64,000 nucleotides of DNA, from assembly GCF_014192095.1 (NCBI RefSeq), contig NZ_JACHXN010000009.1, positions 62,001 through 126,000 on the forward strand, written 5' to 3'. A program made the translations under genes and the position numbers. Positions 17,746-26,540 of the stretch are shown one piece after another. Source of the stretch: Phyllobacterium trifolii. GTDB taxonomy: Bacteria; Pseudomonadota; Alphaproteobacteria; Rhizobiales; Rhizobiaceae. The stretch's first letter is position 1, and each line of letters opens with the position of its first letter. Under the pieces are notes generated by a model. It saw only the letters and a list, made by a program, of their open reading frames with translations. It had not been told where the DNA came from and ran no database searches.

Positions 17746-17970
17746 CTATTCTCGCCTCGGAGCCGCAGGGTTCTCTTCCACATTTGCTTGTTCCGCTTTC
17801 AGTCGCTCCTCTCGCAGGTGAGCAGTCTTTTCACGAACCTGCGCGCGCTCTTGCTTGATAGCGTTCATGACCTGATCTGAAGTCTGGTAAAGCTTGGCGT
17901 CCCATGCATTTGGCTGGATGATCGGTTGCACGCCAATGGGCGGTGGTGTTGGTCTCTTACGTTTGGCCAT
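17746..17970 (-). CDS. Small hypothetical protein of Rhizobiales type, 74 aa
   Basis: The product is a short soluble protein: a Pro-rich start (KRKRPTPPPIGVQPIIQP), then a highly charged helix (MNAIKQERAQVREKTAHLRE, then ERLKAEQANVEENP) that may form a coiled coil. Proteins of this composition occur in rhizobial genomes without known function. It is the most distal of four minus-strand small genes (17.7-18.95 kb) that may be co-transcribed, although gaps of 30-70 bases separate them. Confidence 0.5.
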   Translation of the reverse strand: MAKRKRPTPPPIGVQPIIQPNAWDAKLYQTSDQVMNAIKQERAQVREKTAHLREERLKAEQANVEENPAAPRRE

Positions 17971-17999
17971 TGCGTTCTCCGGCGTTTAAAGCGATGCGC

Positions 18000-18254
18000 C
18001 TACTCCTCCAAGAGCGCACCAATTCCACCTTTTTCAACCAATTGGTAAAATACGTTGAACGCATCATGATCCGTGGGAAGCGTGTTGCCGCAAATTCTCG
18101 ACTTCCCTTCCTCGGACACAACTTCCAATGTCCAGGATGCATCCTCGGCCGAAGGAGTTGCTCTGTAAATCCGAACGTCCACCGCGATTCCACTTCGAGC
18201 AAACCTGCCAGAAATGGGGGACACTTCCATTTTAGGGTAACGCTTATCATTCAT
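18000..18254 (-). CDS. Small conserved hypothetical protein, 84 aa
   Basis: I chose the internal ATG at 18254 because the longer frame overlaps the upstream gene. The core VDVRIYRATPSAEDASWTLE, VVSEEGKSRICGNTLPTD and DAFNVFYQLVEKGGIGALLE is of a type I associate with small Rhizobiales proteins (YR...W.LEV...G...W/...TD..A...F...V...GI..L). The predicted fold is beta-beta-beta-alpha. The function is unknown. It follows the 128-aa gene by 47 bases on the same strand. Confidence 0.6.
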   Translation of the reverse strand: MNDKRYPKMEVSPISGRFARSGIAVDVRIYRATPSAEDASWTLEVVSEEGKSRICGNTLPTDHDAFNVFYQLVEKGGIGALLEE

Positions 18255-18301
18255 TGTATCGGCAAAATGCCGATCGAAGCGCCGCCTGCGGGCCGCCGGG
18301 A

Positions 18302-18688
18302 TCATTGTTGGGATTCTAATTGGAAGCGCGCCATCCATTTAGCGGCTTCACCTTGCGCTAGTTCGAGCGTTCTGAACGGTCCAATCAGTGCATGCTGAGC
18401 CGCGTTGTTGTAGACCTGAACATAGCGAAGGCCGCTGGATGTGACGATGCCAACGGACGACGGTGTGATTGGTTCCCTGTTCAAATCTTCGATCATGTCG
18501 TTGACCTCAACCTCATCTGTGATAGGCGTTGCCGAAGTCTCCGGTTTGTTGGTCGAACTCTCCGGATCGCTCTCCGTCGACTGATAGGCGCGCAAATCAA
18601 TATCGCTCCAGATCGACTGTACGGTTGACTTCTGCTTTCGGCGGCTGAGCTTGATTTCGACGGCAAACGGCTGCTTTTGTGGCTTCAT
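18302..18688 (-). CDS. Hypothetical protein of Rhizobiales type, 128 aa
   Basis: ATG at 18688 follows CAGGAAATGTG. The N-terminus KPQKQPFAVEIKLSRRKQKS, with IWSDIDLRAY soon after, resembles a small rhizobial family of unknown function in which a basic N-terminus is joined by a variable acidic linker (here STESDPESSTNKPETSATP) to a C-terminal domain (RYVQVYNNAAQHALIGPFRT, AAKWMARFQ). The protein is soluble and has no enzyme motif. Confidence 0.6.
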   Translation of the reverse strand: MKPQKQPFAVEIKLSRRKQKSTVQSIWSDIDLRAYQSTESDPESSTNKPETSATPITDEVEVNDMIEDLNREPITPSSVGIVTSSGLRYVQVYNNAAQHALIGPFRTLELAQGEAAKWMARFQLESQQ

Positions 18689-18755
18689 CACATTTCCTGC
18701 TGTTCACCGGTACTGCGGCCGCAGCTAGGTGCGTCAAGATGCAAAGGCCGCCGCC

Positions 18756-18950
18756 TCAGCGATCCGCTTCGGTATCCATTCCTTGCTTTTGCGCTTCCAG
18801 TTTGTTCAGGAGCTCGGCAAGTTCCTCTGCATCCTGCTGGTTCATGCCAACGATGGTGCGACTGCCCATTTCCGCCGCCCGTTCCGTTTGAGCGTCAATC
18901 ACGGTCCACGTATCGTTATGTTCCTGCTGTGGGCGGTATCGCTCAGTCAT
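18756..18950 (-). CDS. Small hypothetical protein, 64 aa
   Basis: ATG at 18950 opens MTERYRPQQEHNDTWTVIDA, then RTIVGMNQQDAEELAELLNK. The pattern of a W.V.D...G......G......A..LA..LN is common to tiny Rhizobiales proteins of unknown function. A hairpin lies 23 bases upstream of the start in its leader. The gene heads the minus-strand run of small genes. Confidence 0.5.
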   Translation of the reverse strand: MTERYRPQQEHNDTWTVIDAQTERAAEMGSRTIVGMNQQDAEELAELLNKLEAQKQGMDTEADR

Positions 18951-18972
18951 GGAGTTATGATAACGTCCGACG

Positions 18973-18992
18973 CGCCCTCTGCCAAGAGGGCG
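18973..18992. promoter_or_regulatory. GC-rich hairpin in the leader of the 64-aa gene
   Basis: CGCCCTCT and AGAGGGCG (8-bp arms, loop GCCA) form a perfect hairpin between the divergent 64-aa gene and the XRE gene at 19081. On the plus strand it is followed by a weakly T-rich stretch (TATTTTATCATTTC). It may act on the minus-strand leader or insulate the divergent genes. Confidence 0.45.
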
Positions 18993-19012
18993 AACGTATT
19001 TTATCATTTCAT

Positions 19013-19024
19013 ATTGATGTTTCA
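19013..19024. promoter_or_regulatory. Shared 12-mer upstream of XRE gene 2
   Basis: ATTGATGTTTCA is the exact reverse complement of the 12-mer at 7935-7946. It is part of a dyad TGATGT-N5-ACATCA (about 19015-19031), the kind of symmetric site an XRE dimer would bind. It lies 56 bases before the XRE start. Confidence 0.4.
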
Positions 19025-19080
19025 CACATCAGTGATAGGATGCAATATATTATTGTTCATCTATCAACACGGATATCATT

Positions 19081-19344
19081 GTGATCACAGCAAACCAATT
19101 GCGGGCTGCGCGCGCGCTTCTTGGCATCGATCAGAAAACCCTGGCGGAAATGGCAGGCGTCTCTGTGCCGACCATACAGAGAATGGAAGCCAGCGAGGGC
19201 GATGTGCGGGGGATCGTCGACAGCCTGATGAAGGTCGTCGGCGCCCTTGACCGGGCGGGGATCGAGTTGATCGGCGAGCACGCGCGCAGCGATAGCGGCG
19301 GTCGAGGGGTGAGGTTTCGCCATCTACCGCAAAAACTCAACTAG
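19081..19344 (+). CDS. XRE-family HTH regulator (paralogue of the Ehr-linked one)
   Basis: GTG start at 19081, 87 aa. The HTH (LRAARALLGIDQKTLAEMAG, then VSVPTIQRMEAS) is nearly identical to that of the XRE protein at 8004-8324, and both end with the GGRGVRF/L turn. It should bind similar DNA. Unlike the paralogue it is not followed by an intact operon: the next gene is a frameshifted DUF1275 gene. A shared upstream 12-mer suggests common or cross regulation. Confidence 0.85.
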   Translation: MITANQLRAARALLGIDQKTLAEMAGVSVPTIQRMEASEGDVRGIVDSLMKVVGALDRAGIELIGEHARSDSGGRGVRFRHLPQKLN

Positions 19345-19477
19345 ACACCAAGAGTATCATTCGGGCCGCGTCTTCTGACAATGGCCAGACACCGCAAGTC
19401 CGAAAGCCAACACCGTCCCCGGTTTTAATAGTTCTCGCCCTGGCCCACCCATCATCATAATTAATGCTGTTTGAACG

Positions 19478-20244
19478 ATGATCCCATATTTGCGCAGGCT
19501 TGCGGGCAGAGAGCGGTTCGAGAAGTCTGATCGGCATCTTGCCCGGTTCCTGACCTTTGTTGCGGGAGCAGCGAATGCTGGGGGCTTTCTGGCGGTTCAC
19601 CGATATACCTCGCACATGTCGGGCATCGTCTCGTCGATGGCCGACAATCTGATGCTTGGCGAAATTGACCTTGCACTAGCCGGGCTTGCAGCCTTTTTGT
19701 CTTTGTCACGGGCGCTGCCTGTTCAGCGGTCCTGGTTAATTGGGGTCGTCGCCTGAACCTGCAAAGCGAATATGCCCTGCCGCTGGTGTTTGAGGCTGTA
19801 CTGTTGATCTGCTTCGGTGTGCTCGGCAGCAATCTCGGACAGCACGAAGGGTTGTTCGTGCCGGCAACGGTGATGCTGCTTTGCTTTATCATGGGCCTGC
19901 AGAACGCGATCATGACCAAACTCTCGGGTGCAAGAATCCGCACCACCCATGTCACAGGTCTGGTGACCGACATGAGCATCGAACTTGGCAAGCTCTTCTA
20001 TTGGAACGCCTCACGGCACGATTCGGGCAAACCTTTCGTCAGAGCCGACCGCAAGAAACTCAAGTTGCTCGCTTCGCTTGTTGGGTTGTTCTTTTCCGGG
20101 GGCGTGGCCGGTGCAATAGGCTTCAAGCAACTTGGCTTCGCCGCATCACTCATCCTTGCCGCTATCCTTTTGACGCTGGCAATCGTGCCTGTTCTCGACG
20201 ATTTAAACGTCAGGTTGAAGCATGCCTGGCGAAAAGATCTCTGA
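19478..20244 (+). pseudogene. DUF1275 (YoaK-like) membrane protein, one frameshift
   Basis: The first part (RHLARFLTFVAGAANAGGFL, then HRYTSHMSGIVSSMADNLML) and the second part (FEAVLLICFGVLGSNLG, TVMLLCFIMGLQNAIMTKLS, IRTTHVTGLVTDMSIELGKL) together make a complete six-helix DUF1275 protein. The frames join through a shift at about 19690-19700, in or next to a TTTTT run, where FVFVTGAACSAVLVNWGRRL is read in the new frame. Only one shift is needed and both halves are well preserved, so this could be a recent mutation or a sequencing error. The N-terminal lead MIPYLRRLAGRERFEKSD is typical. Confidence 0.88.
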
Positions 20245-20556
20245 CCCATCAAACAGGCCTCTCCGTGCGCCACTGATCGCGGGCGTTCGCCATGATATCG
20301 GAACTGCATCCATTGTCATAAATAGGACCATATCGATAGGCTTTGGAGGCTACAGGAGGGGTCGCCGTATAAGAAATTCGAACCTGAAGCATGATGAAAC
20401 GAATGACCATCAGGCGTACCTCACCCCGATTTGGTGCTCATCTTGCCGCTCCTATTCCTGACGTGATCAAGCAGTAGGCTCTGCGAGGGCATGCCAGCGC
20501 TCACCATTTGGACCAGTGTATCGTAGAACGGATGATATATTCTGCTGTCACTCCCA
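20245..20556. other. No gene recognised
   Basis: About 310 bases between the DUF1275 remnant and the phnA remnant. Only short frames without family resemblance or start signals are present. Confidence 0.5.
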
Positions 20557-20740
20557 TTATCTCTTCTTGAGGAATTCCGTTTTGAGCACCAAGCCTTTAA
20601 CCTGCTTGGTGTTGCACTCGACCTCACCGGAATTTCCGGTCAGTCGAGGTACCCTTGACCTTTAGGTCTTTGATCACTGTTACGGAATCACCGTCATTCA
20701 ACTGGTTGCCATTGCTGTCACGGACGACGTTGTCACTCAT
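20557..20740 (-). pseudogene. phnA: PhnA/YjdM-family gene, internal deletion
   Basis: Read on the minus strand the gene starts [20 protein letters not shown] and [13 protein letters not shown], the N-terminal part of the PhnA (YjdM) C-terminal domain family. It then hits a stop (TGA near 20627). In another frame it continues [20 protein letters not shown] and KKR to a proper TAA at 20557. The segment usually found between the two (a short KRGT.VKNIRL-like stretch) is missing, so a small deletion caused the shift. The zinc-ribbon N-terminal domain of full YjdM is also absent. Confidence 0.85.
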
Positions 20741-20882
20741 TGTATTTCCCTCATCAACCTGCCTCAACCCTAGCTTGCAGACTCTGGACGATGCTCCAAG
20801 CTGTGGGACTATCGATTAGATATTTCCCACCCCCCTGATCAATCCTATCACCGCGACTTTGGTGGTTAAAACCGAGTACGCA

Positions 20883-21230
20883 ATGGGTGAACCTTACGAA
20901 ATTTGGGATGTGAGCACCGACAAGGACCGCTGGTGGGTCATCACAAACATGACCAACCTCTATTCTCAGCGCCACTTCCCCAGTCTTGACTACATCCTGT
21001 CCTTTCACGTTGGCCTGATGATGCGCGTCGCGAGTCGGGATGATCACGCCGGTAATGGCGAGCCGACACCGTTTGAGGAAGTTTTCCGTCGGCAGAACCA
21101 GGCCGCCGATCTGCTGGAGAGGGCTGTGGAAGCACTCGATTTTCAGGCTGTTGGAATTCGAAACGTGCCTTCGCTACCGATCAAACCGCACGGCAATCGC
21201 TGTTATCGGCAGTTGTCGCCGACGGGATGA
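20883..21230 (+). pseudogene. Hypothetical protein, N-terminal part intact, C-terminal frame lost
   Basis: The region EPYEIWDVSTDKDRWWVITN, MTNLYSQRHFPSLDYILSFH and VGLMMRVASR belongs to a conserved bacterial family of unknown function (WD..DD..WW..T..TNLY....FPSLD...SFH.G). After FQAVGIR the C-terminus becomes unrelated (NVPSLPIKPHGNRCYRQ) and ends early, which suggests a frameshift near 21160. GTG at 20859 is an alternative start. Function unknown. Confidence 0.6.
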
Positions 21231-21303
21231 CTGGCAGGCGGCATCGACCCAATTGTGAATTAATAACGCTGGGCCTTCCAATATCGGAGCCGGCTGGTTC
21301 AGA

Positions 21304-22086
21304 TCAATGTGACATCACCACGGGCATCGAGATGTTATTAAGAAGTTGTTCGGAGGCACCCCCAAATACGGATTCCAGCAAAGGTGAATGTCCGTAGGCC
21401 CCGGCGACGATCAAATCGGCGTCATCGCGATCCAGACTTGCGAACAGCGCGCTGATCGCATCGATCTTGCCGGTGTCCCGCCAACCATCGACCGTAGCTT
21501 TGATCCCATGTCGTTGGAGGTGAGCCACCACGTCCAGCACGTCGGATCGGCGTGGATCGAAGCTTGCGTCGAAGACAAAAAGCGCGACACTCTCAGCTTT
21601 GATGAGCAGCGGCATTGCGTCATGGAGCGCGCGTGTCGATTCCCGGCTGAAATTCCACGCCAAGAGGATGCTCCGCCCGATCGGCTCCTTGGCGTTCCAC
21701 CCGGTCGGCAAGATGAGCATCGGGACGCCCGACGTGAGCAGCACGTCTTTGGGGACTGCTGCGGCCGCAAGATGAGCGTTGTCCGAATGGGGCTGGCTGG
21801 CGACGATGAAATCCGCGCAATGCGAGAAAAGCTGCTGCGCAGTTGTGGCTGAAGTACCGGCCACCCGGCACTCCGCTTCCACCCCAGCGATCCGAACCAT
21901 GTTCTCAAACGTGTCCTGGATAGCAAGCGCCTGTTCGCGTCTTTCGCCTTCGAAAGCTTCACCCGTGCTGATGTCGACGCCGATCAACTTCGCCTTGTGT
22001 TGTTTGGCTATTTTGATCGCAGTCTCGACCCTCGGCTCGTTTAGGTCGCTGGCATCTAGGTAGACGACAATATCCTTATACGACAT
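21304..22086 (-). CDS. Tandem universal stress protein (UspA family)
   Basis: A cytoplasmic 260-residue protein made of two Usp domains. Domain 1 begins YKDIVVYLDASDLNEPRVET; domain 2 (from about residue 148) has the better preserved end motif, DLIVAGAYGHSPLLESVFGG then ASEQLLNNISMPVVMSH, close to the ATP-binding G-x2-G-x9-G(S/T) pattern. Such proteins respond to stress and often bind ATP. A purine-rich AGAGGAAACT-type ribosome-binding site precedes the ATG at 22086. It is one of the few intact genes in this zone. Confidence 0.88.
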   Translation of the reverse strand: MSYKDIVVYLDASDLNEPRVETAIKIAKQHKAKLIGVDISTGEAFEGERREQALAIQDTFENMVRIAGVEAECRVAGTSATTAQQLFSHCADFIVASQPHSDNAHLAAAAVPKDVLLTSGVPMLILPTGWNAKEPIGRSILLAWNFSRESTRALHDAMPLLIKAESVALFVFDASFDPRRSDVLDVVAHLQRHGIKATVDGWRDTGKIDAISALFASLDRDDADLIVAGAYGHSPLLESVFGGASEQLLNNISMPVVMSH

Positions 22087-22905
22087 AGTTTCCTCCGCTA
22101 AAAAGGCGCTCTAGGGTCCTTCCAAAGCGCGCGGAAAAGACACCTGCGTAGAGCTTCCAAGTGCAGCGATGATTTCTTCAGCTCAATCACTAGCATCTAA
22201 ATTGCACATCAGCATTGCGCTGGATCAAATGTGGATCCCACCTATTTATCTCAGGGCGCGCATGGCATCGAGGATGACGGCCAGATCGATCATAGCCGAA
22301 AGCCGCGAATACATTTCACGACGCCAACGGGGGCGATCTCATGGTCTTTTGTCTGGCCTGGCATAAAGCGAACCTGGTCGTCCAACTTCTCCAACTGACG
22401 ACGTGCACACCTGGAAGGCATTGATTGCGAAGGCGAAATCCACGTACTCGATTTGGCGGTATGTGCTCGACTGCGACGTGGCGACCCTCCGGCAAAAAAG
22501 CCATCCCTACAGCTTATTAAGATCAAAAGAATCGGGGTGCTATATGATGCGAAGCCAAAACCGGGGAAATGTATCGTTGTTATTTGGCGGAGTGAGCGAC
22601 GTTTGATAGAAGAAATCCAAGCGAGTTTGGAACAAAAAACAAGAACTTGCGGTCAATGAAGGATAACAGCCAAACCCGCGAAATGGCCAAAGCGGCTTTG
22701 AAGTCCAATTCAAAATTATATGAGGTAACGGGTTTGTTGATTTTGAATCCACAATCAATGAGAGAGGCACGGCGATGCTAGGCGACGCGGGTACGCCGCC
22801 CGCTATGCCGGTTCGTTTGATCAATATCAATGCGCAGATAGCTACAGAAAACTAAACATCCCCCTTTCCGCGGGCGCATTGCTTTAATCATAGTTGGAAC
22901 GAGTC
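22087..22905. other. Degenerate region, no intact gene
   Basis: About 820 bases. On the minus strand around 22250-22480 short fragments (VRFMPGQTKDHEIAPVGVVK; MIDLAVILDAMRALR) look like broken coding DNA but I cannot name the parent. The plus strand holds only short frames. No strong hairpin or promoter is evident. Confidence 0.4.
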
Positions 22906-23130
22906 ATGCTTAAAATGAGTGATTTGTCAGAAGATGAGTGGCAAGCGTTGAGGGGCTTCAAGCACAAAGGCATCATTAAGCAATGCCAGATGCTTGCCCG
23001 GCTGAAAAGTCTTGTTGCATTGGTAGAAAGGAAGAATGGAATGCACCTTTCAAGACGTGCCCAGCAGCTTGTCATTGAGCGCACGGCGCGTATCGGTCGC
23101 GCGTGCAACCGAACACAGCGATATCTGTAA
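22906..23130 (+). CDS. Small hypothetical protein, 74 aa
   Basis: ATG at 22906 with GGAACGAG upstream. The sequence SDLSEDEWQALRGFKHKGII then KQCQMLARLKSLVALVERKN looks like a short helical, possibly DNA-binding, protein. It has no recognised family. A frame of 120 codons runs antisense over its 3' end (23050-23412) with no better support. Low confidence. Confidence 0.3.
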   Translation: MLKMSDLSEDEWQALRGFKHKGIIKQCQMLARLKSLVALVERKNGMHLSRRAQQLVIERTARIGRACNRTQRYL

Positions 23131-23461
23131 TCGCACATTTGTGTCGGATCCCCTTGTTTGCTCCAGGTATTCTAAGCTGAACATGCAGCGAGCATTCCGA
23201 AACGGGCAATTCACTACACATATTCCGATGGCGGTTTCTTCCACTGAGCGCGCAAGATTGCCCAATTTCACTCCTGGGACAAAAACTGGGCGCCGCTGCG
23301 TCGGTTGGAAGTTTAGCGCTTGCAAGATCGATGCGGGGGAAATGGCCCAAGTTTGCGCTATATCAATGACCGCTTTTGAATTTGGTGAGCTGATCGACCA
23401 TGCGAAGCCCAATGACGGACTTTGCTAAAAGCCAGGGAGGCTCGCTCGGGGAGTTGAGCAT

Positions 23462-23764
23462 ATGCCAAAACAGCCGTTTTCATCTGTCAACATAGAACTT
23501 GATAGCAAAACGCAAATTGTTTCTTCCGTAGAGCAGGCCGCGGGCGTGTTGGTATTCAGGTGGCCCCATAAAGATGGACCATACTACAAGAGGGCATTGC
23601 GAACATGCATGGATGCCTATGCCGGGAGATCATCGATTGACTGTGCCAGAACTGCATTTATCGACGCAGCGCTGGAGGTAGATATTTACGTCAGCCAACG
23701 TCTTGTTCGCCAACGCAATTGGCAGCACGCATTGGCGCGAGAAAGCAGAATGTTCGAATTTTGA
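23462..23764 (+). CDS. DUF982 domain protein, 100 aa
   Basis: This is a member of the DUF982 family of small proteins, found mostly in Rhizobiales and often in many copies on their symbiotic or accessory replicons; function unknown. The family pattern is clear: IVSSVEQAAGVLVFRWPHKD, then GPYYKRALRTCMDAYAGRSS and DCARTAFIDAALEVDIYV. The ATG at 23462 has GGGGAGTTGAGCAT just upstream. The gene is intact, in contrast to most neighbours. Confidence 0.85.
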   Translation: MPKQPFSSVNIELDSKTQIVSSVEQAAGVLVFRWPHKDGPYYKRALRTCMDAYAGRSSIDCARTAFIDAALEVDIYVSQRLVRQRNWQHALARESRMFEF

Positions 23765-23962
23765 GGGCACCTGGCATGATTGTAGTTAATTCGAGAATCC
23801 CTCCAACTTCATTATCATATCATTAAATGCAGCTGTGAAGCATGAACGGCCGAGTACCGCGCGACAGCTGCGGATTGAGCTGGTTTCAAGACATGGGTCA
23901 TCACAAGATTTAAAATTGGGCTGCGGCTTAGTTTGCGCTGGATCAACACCAATCGATGATCA

Positions 23963-24327
23963 TTTCAGGGCGAAGAATTCAGCAAGATCGTTGAGAGGAC
24001 CCGCGCAGCGCTTGCCGCCGAAGGCTTTGGCATTCTCACGGAGATTACGTCAAGACGACGTTGAAGAAGAAGATAAACGAGGACGTCGCAAACTACCTTA
24101 TCCTAGGCGCCTGCAATCCGAAGATGGCTCACGAAGCCATGAAAATTGAACCCCAAGTGGGTGCTATGTTGCCTTGCAATGTGATAGTTCGATCGACCGG
24201 CGTAGACCAAGTTATGGTCAGCGCGATCGATCCAGTAGCCTCGATGCTGGCCATCCCAAACGATCGTCTCAAGGCATTGGCTGGGCAAGTCCGCGCAATG
24301 CTTGAAATGGTCGTTTCCACTATCTGA
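23963..24327 (+). pseudogene. DUF302 protein, frameshifted and lacking its start
   Basis: The first piece FSKIVERTRAALAAEGFGIL TEI runs into a shift at about 24045. The second piece, in the next frame, reads VKTTLKKKINEDVANYLILG, ACNPKMAHEAMKIEPQVGAM and LPCNVIVRS, the DUF302 core. The loss of one base explains the shift, and the usual N-terminal ~30 residues are absent. An ATG at 24061 could allow translation of the second half alone, but that would lack the first half of the fold. Confidence 0.8.
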
Positions 24328-24619
24328 CTTGGCCAGAGGGCGAGCATATCTTCTTCGAAGACTCGGGGCTTGACGCGGCTCACGCTCCGTTCACTCGACG
24401 CTAAGAAAGCTCCTCACGCAGCATCAAACTGAGCGCCAAGGTTGGAGATAGGAGAAACGCAGTGCTGTACAATGTGGCAGGCACCGGTCGGCGATGACTT
24501 CGGCTGGAAAACGATGGCGGCGATACAGAGGCGAGCAAGCGTTGTTCATAAAGCATTGTCGGTCATCAAAATAACCGGCAAGTTAAGGTACAGTGCCTTC
24601 CAGCTGCATCTGGTGAAAG
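24328..24619. other. No gene recognised
   Basis: About 290 bases with no family resemblance between the DUF302 remnant and the IS6 left end. Confidence 0.5.
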
Positions 24620-25426
24620 GGTGTTGTCACCTTGTTTATGGCTTAAGGTTTGCAGGGTAGAAGCAGAGGTATGAAGCAACCTCGCATCAGCTATAAGAAT
24701 TATCGATTTCCACCACAGATCATCGCTCATTCAGTTTGGCTCTATTTCCGGTTTCCCTTGAGTCTGCGTCTGGTCGAGGAAATGTTGCTGGAGCGTGGTA
24801 TTGTGGTTTCGTACGAGACAATCCGGCGTTGGGGAAAGAAGTTCGGTCCGCACTACACGCATCGCCTTCATCGCAAGCAACCGGGCCGTGATGATATCTG
24901 GCGCCTCGACGAAATGGTCATCAGCATCAATGGCAGAAAGCACTGGCTATGGCGTGCTGTTGATCAGGACGGATATGTCCTCGATGAAATTGTCCAGAGC
25001 CGCCGCAATACCAAGGCAGCGAGGCGATTGCTCAAACGACTGCTGAGAAAACAAGGCATGGCGCCCAAGCGCATGATCACCGACAAACTGCGTTCTTACG
25101 GAGCTGCCCGCCGTCAGCTCATGGCCCACGTCGAACATCGGTCGCACAAAGGGCTGAATAACCGGGCGGAGAACTCCCACGTGCCGTTGCGAAAACGGGA
25201 GAGAGTGATGCAGGGCTTCCGTTCGCCGGGCAGCCTGCAGCATTTCGTTTCGATCTTCTCTGCAGTCCGCAATCTCTTCGTTCCACCCCGCACAAGCCAG
25301 TCCGCATTTCAAATTCACTTGCATCGCCTCGGCGCCATGGCCGAGTGGAAAACCATGACCGAAGCACTCGCCTGAAAACCCAGATCACTGCTTCCATACA
25401 TTCTTTGCCAACAAGGTGACAACGCC
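24620..25426. mobile_element. Complete IS6-family insertion sequence, 807 bp
   Basis: The ends are 17-bp inverted repeats: GGTGTTGTCACCTTGTT (24620-24636) and the complement of GGCGTTGTCACCTTGTT (25410-25426), one mismatch. They enclose one intact transposase gene. Size, single gene and the GG start fit IS6. The 8-bp flanks differ (GGTGAAAG versus GAATCAAC), so there is no target duplication; this is common when IS6 elements act by cointegrate formation, deletion or recombination. Confidence 0.85.
24671..25375 (+). CDS. IS6-family DDE transposase
   Basis: A 234-residue transposase from ATG 24671. After a zinc-finger/HTH-like N-terminus (SVWLYFRFPLSLRLVEEMLL, then ERGIVVSYETIRRWGKKFG) the DDE domain is intact: first Asp in WRLDEMVISINGRKHWLWRA, second Asp in KRMITDKLRSYGAARR, and Glu in GLNNRAENSHVPLRKRER. 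It should be able to catalyse replicative transposition. It differs clearly from the transposase remnants at 2184-2336 and 4011-4241, so the window holds at least two IS6 lineages. Confidence 0.92.
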   Translation: MKQPRISYKNYRFPPQIIAHSVWLYFRFPLSLRLVEEMLLERGIVVSYETIRRWGKKFGPHYTHRLHRKQPGRDDIWRLDEMVISINGRKHWLWRAVDQDGYVLDEIVQSRRNTKAARRLLKRLLRKQGMAPKRMITDKLRSYGAARRQLMAHVEHRSHKGLNNRAENSHVPLRKRERVMQGFRSPGSLQHFVSIFSAVRNLFVPPRTSQSAFQIHLHRLGAMAEWKTMTEALA

Positions 25427-25901
25427 GAATCAACGGATGGCAGCTTCATGCCACTTGAATCAGAATTCGCTGTGCTTGAAAATCTATCTGCCCGGAAATC
25501 TGCCCCGCTTACCCGGATTTGAAATTTCACAGTCGAACGTTTCGTGGATGGTCGTGCATTGTTTTTACTTAATATTTGTTGCTATCCCGCATCTAACCCA
25601 CGCTTCCCTTCTTCTCGACTGACTATAAAATGAATTCCATGGATGGTTCCCTCTGCCGATTCTGCAACCGAAGCGATATGCGTCTCTGTGGTCGTCCAAA
25701 CACCCGTTTTCCTTGTATTTCGGCGGTTTGGGCGGCTATAGGGCCGCTCCTTTCCTATTATCGGCATTTTCAAACGACCGTTTATCCATAACTTCCGATA
25801 TTGTACAAACCGCCGCTTTTGAAGCTGGACCGACGCTGTCTCATCTGGCATTTGTGATTCATATGCATTACATTATCCAAGCCAATGATGGAGATTCAAA
25901 G
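25427..25901. other. No gene recognised
   Basis: About 470 bases between the IS6 right end and the antitoxin gene. The antitoxin frame is open upstream to 25713, but the sequence before 25902 has no family resemblance, so it is taken as the promoter region of the toxin-antitoxin operon. Confidence 0.45.
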
Positions 25902-26207
25902 ATGCCCTCAAACGCTTTGGTCCAGACACGAATAGACGCAGAGGTGAAGGAGCGTGCCACAGCGGTTCTGGAGGCCATGGGCCTTACGGTCTCAGATGCA
26001 GTCCGTATCCTATTGACACGCACTGCCAGGGAAGGTGCCTTGCCTCTGGAACTTATTAGCAACAGCAGCGTCTATGACGCGTGGTTTCGAGCAAAAGTGC
26101 AACAAGCCCTCGATGACACGCGACCGGACACTGACGACGCCGATGCCGAGGCTAATTTTGCGAATCGACGCTCCGCGGCGCTACGTAAGGCGGCGACCTC
26201 TCAGTGA
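25902..26207 (+). CDS. RelB/DinJ-family antitoxin
   Basis: A type II antitoxin of 101 residues. Start ATG 25902 follows GATGGAGATTCAAAG, a good ribosome-binding site. The ribbon-helix-helix core is typical: ALVQTRIDAEVKERATAVLE then AMGLTVSDAVRILLTRTARE and GALPLEL. The C-terminal tail (DTRPDTDDADAEANFANRRS) is the usual flexible toxin-binding segment. It overlaps the toxin start by 4 bases (GTGA), so toxin production depends on antitoxin translation. Confidence 0.88.
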   Translation: MPSNALVQTRIDAEVKERATAVLEAMGLTVSDAVRILLTRTAREGALPLELISNSSVYDAWFRAKVQQALDDTRPDTDDADAEANFANRRSAALRKAATSQ

Positions 26208-26500
26208 CGAAGCTCGTTTGGGCGCAATTCGCTCTGTCCGATCGCGATGACATTTTCACGTATATCGAAGCCGAAAATCCGCGAGCAGCGATCCATGTAG
26301 ATGAGCAAATCGTCTTGGCGGCCCGCCGGCTTCTAGACTTTCCAGAGAGCGGAAGGCCCGACCGTCTCGCCGGGACGCGTGAATTAGTCATTCCCCGACC
26401 GCCATATATTGCTGCTTACGCTGTGACAGCCGATATGGTCCGCGTCCTGCGCATTCTTCACAGCGCGCAAATGTGGCCAGATGAGAATACCATAAAATAG
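26204..26500 (+). CDS. RelE/ParE-superfamily toxin
   Basis: A 98-residue toxin of the RelE/ParE fold from a GTG start. Landmarks: VWAQFALSDRDDIFTYIEAE, NPRAAIHVDEQIVLAARRLL, FPESGRPDRLAGTRELVIPR and YIAAYAVTADMVRVLRILHS. The GR.....RELV...PY...Y......V.ILR..H pattern is closer to ParE/YoeB-like plasmid stabilisation toxins than to E. coli RelE, so the target (ribosome or gyrase) is open. With the upstream antitoxin it forms a complete module next to a broken resolvase. Confidence 0.88.
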   Translation: MTKLVWAQFALSDRDDIFTYIEAENPRAAIHVDEQIVLAARRLLDFPESGRPDRLAGTRELVIPRPPYIAAYAVTADMVRVLRILHSAQMWPDENTIK

Positions 26501-26540
26501 ACTCGCCCACATCTCTGTCCGTTCGCAGGCGCATTCAAAA

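Noticed and set aside
23050..23412. 120-codon minus-strand frame
   Set aside because: No family, no ribosome-binding site, and it overlaps a slightly better supported small plus-strand gene.
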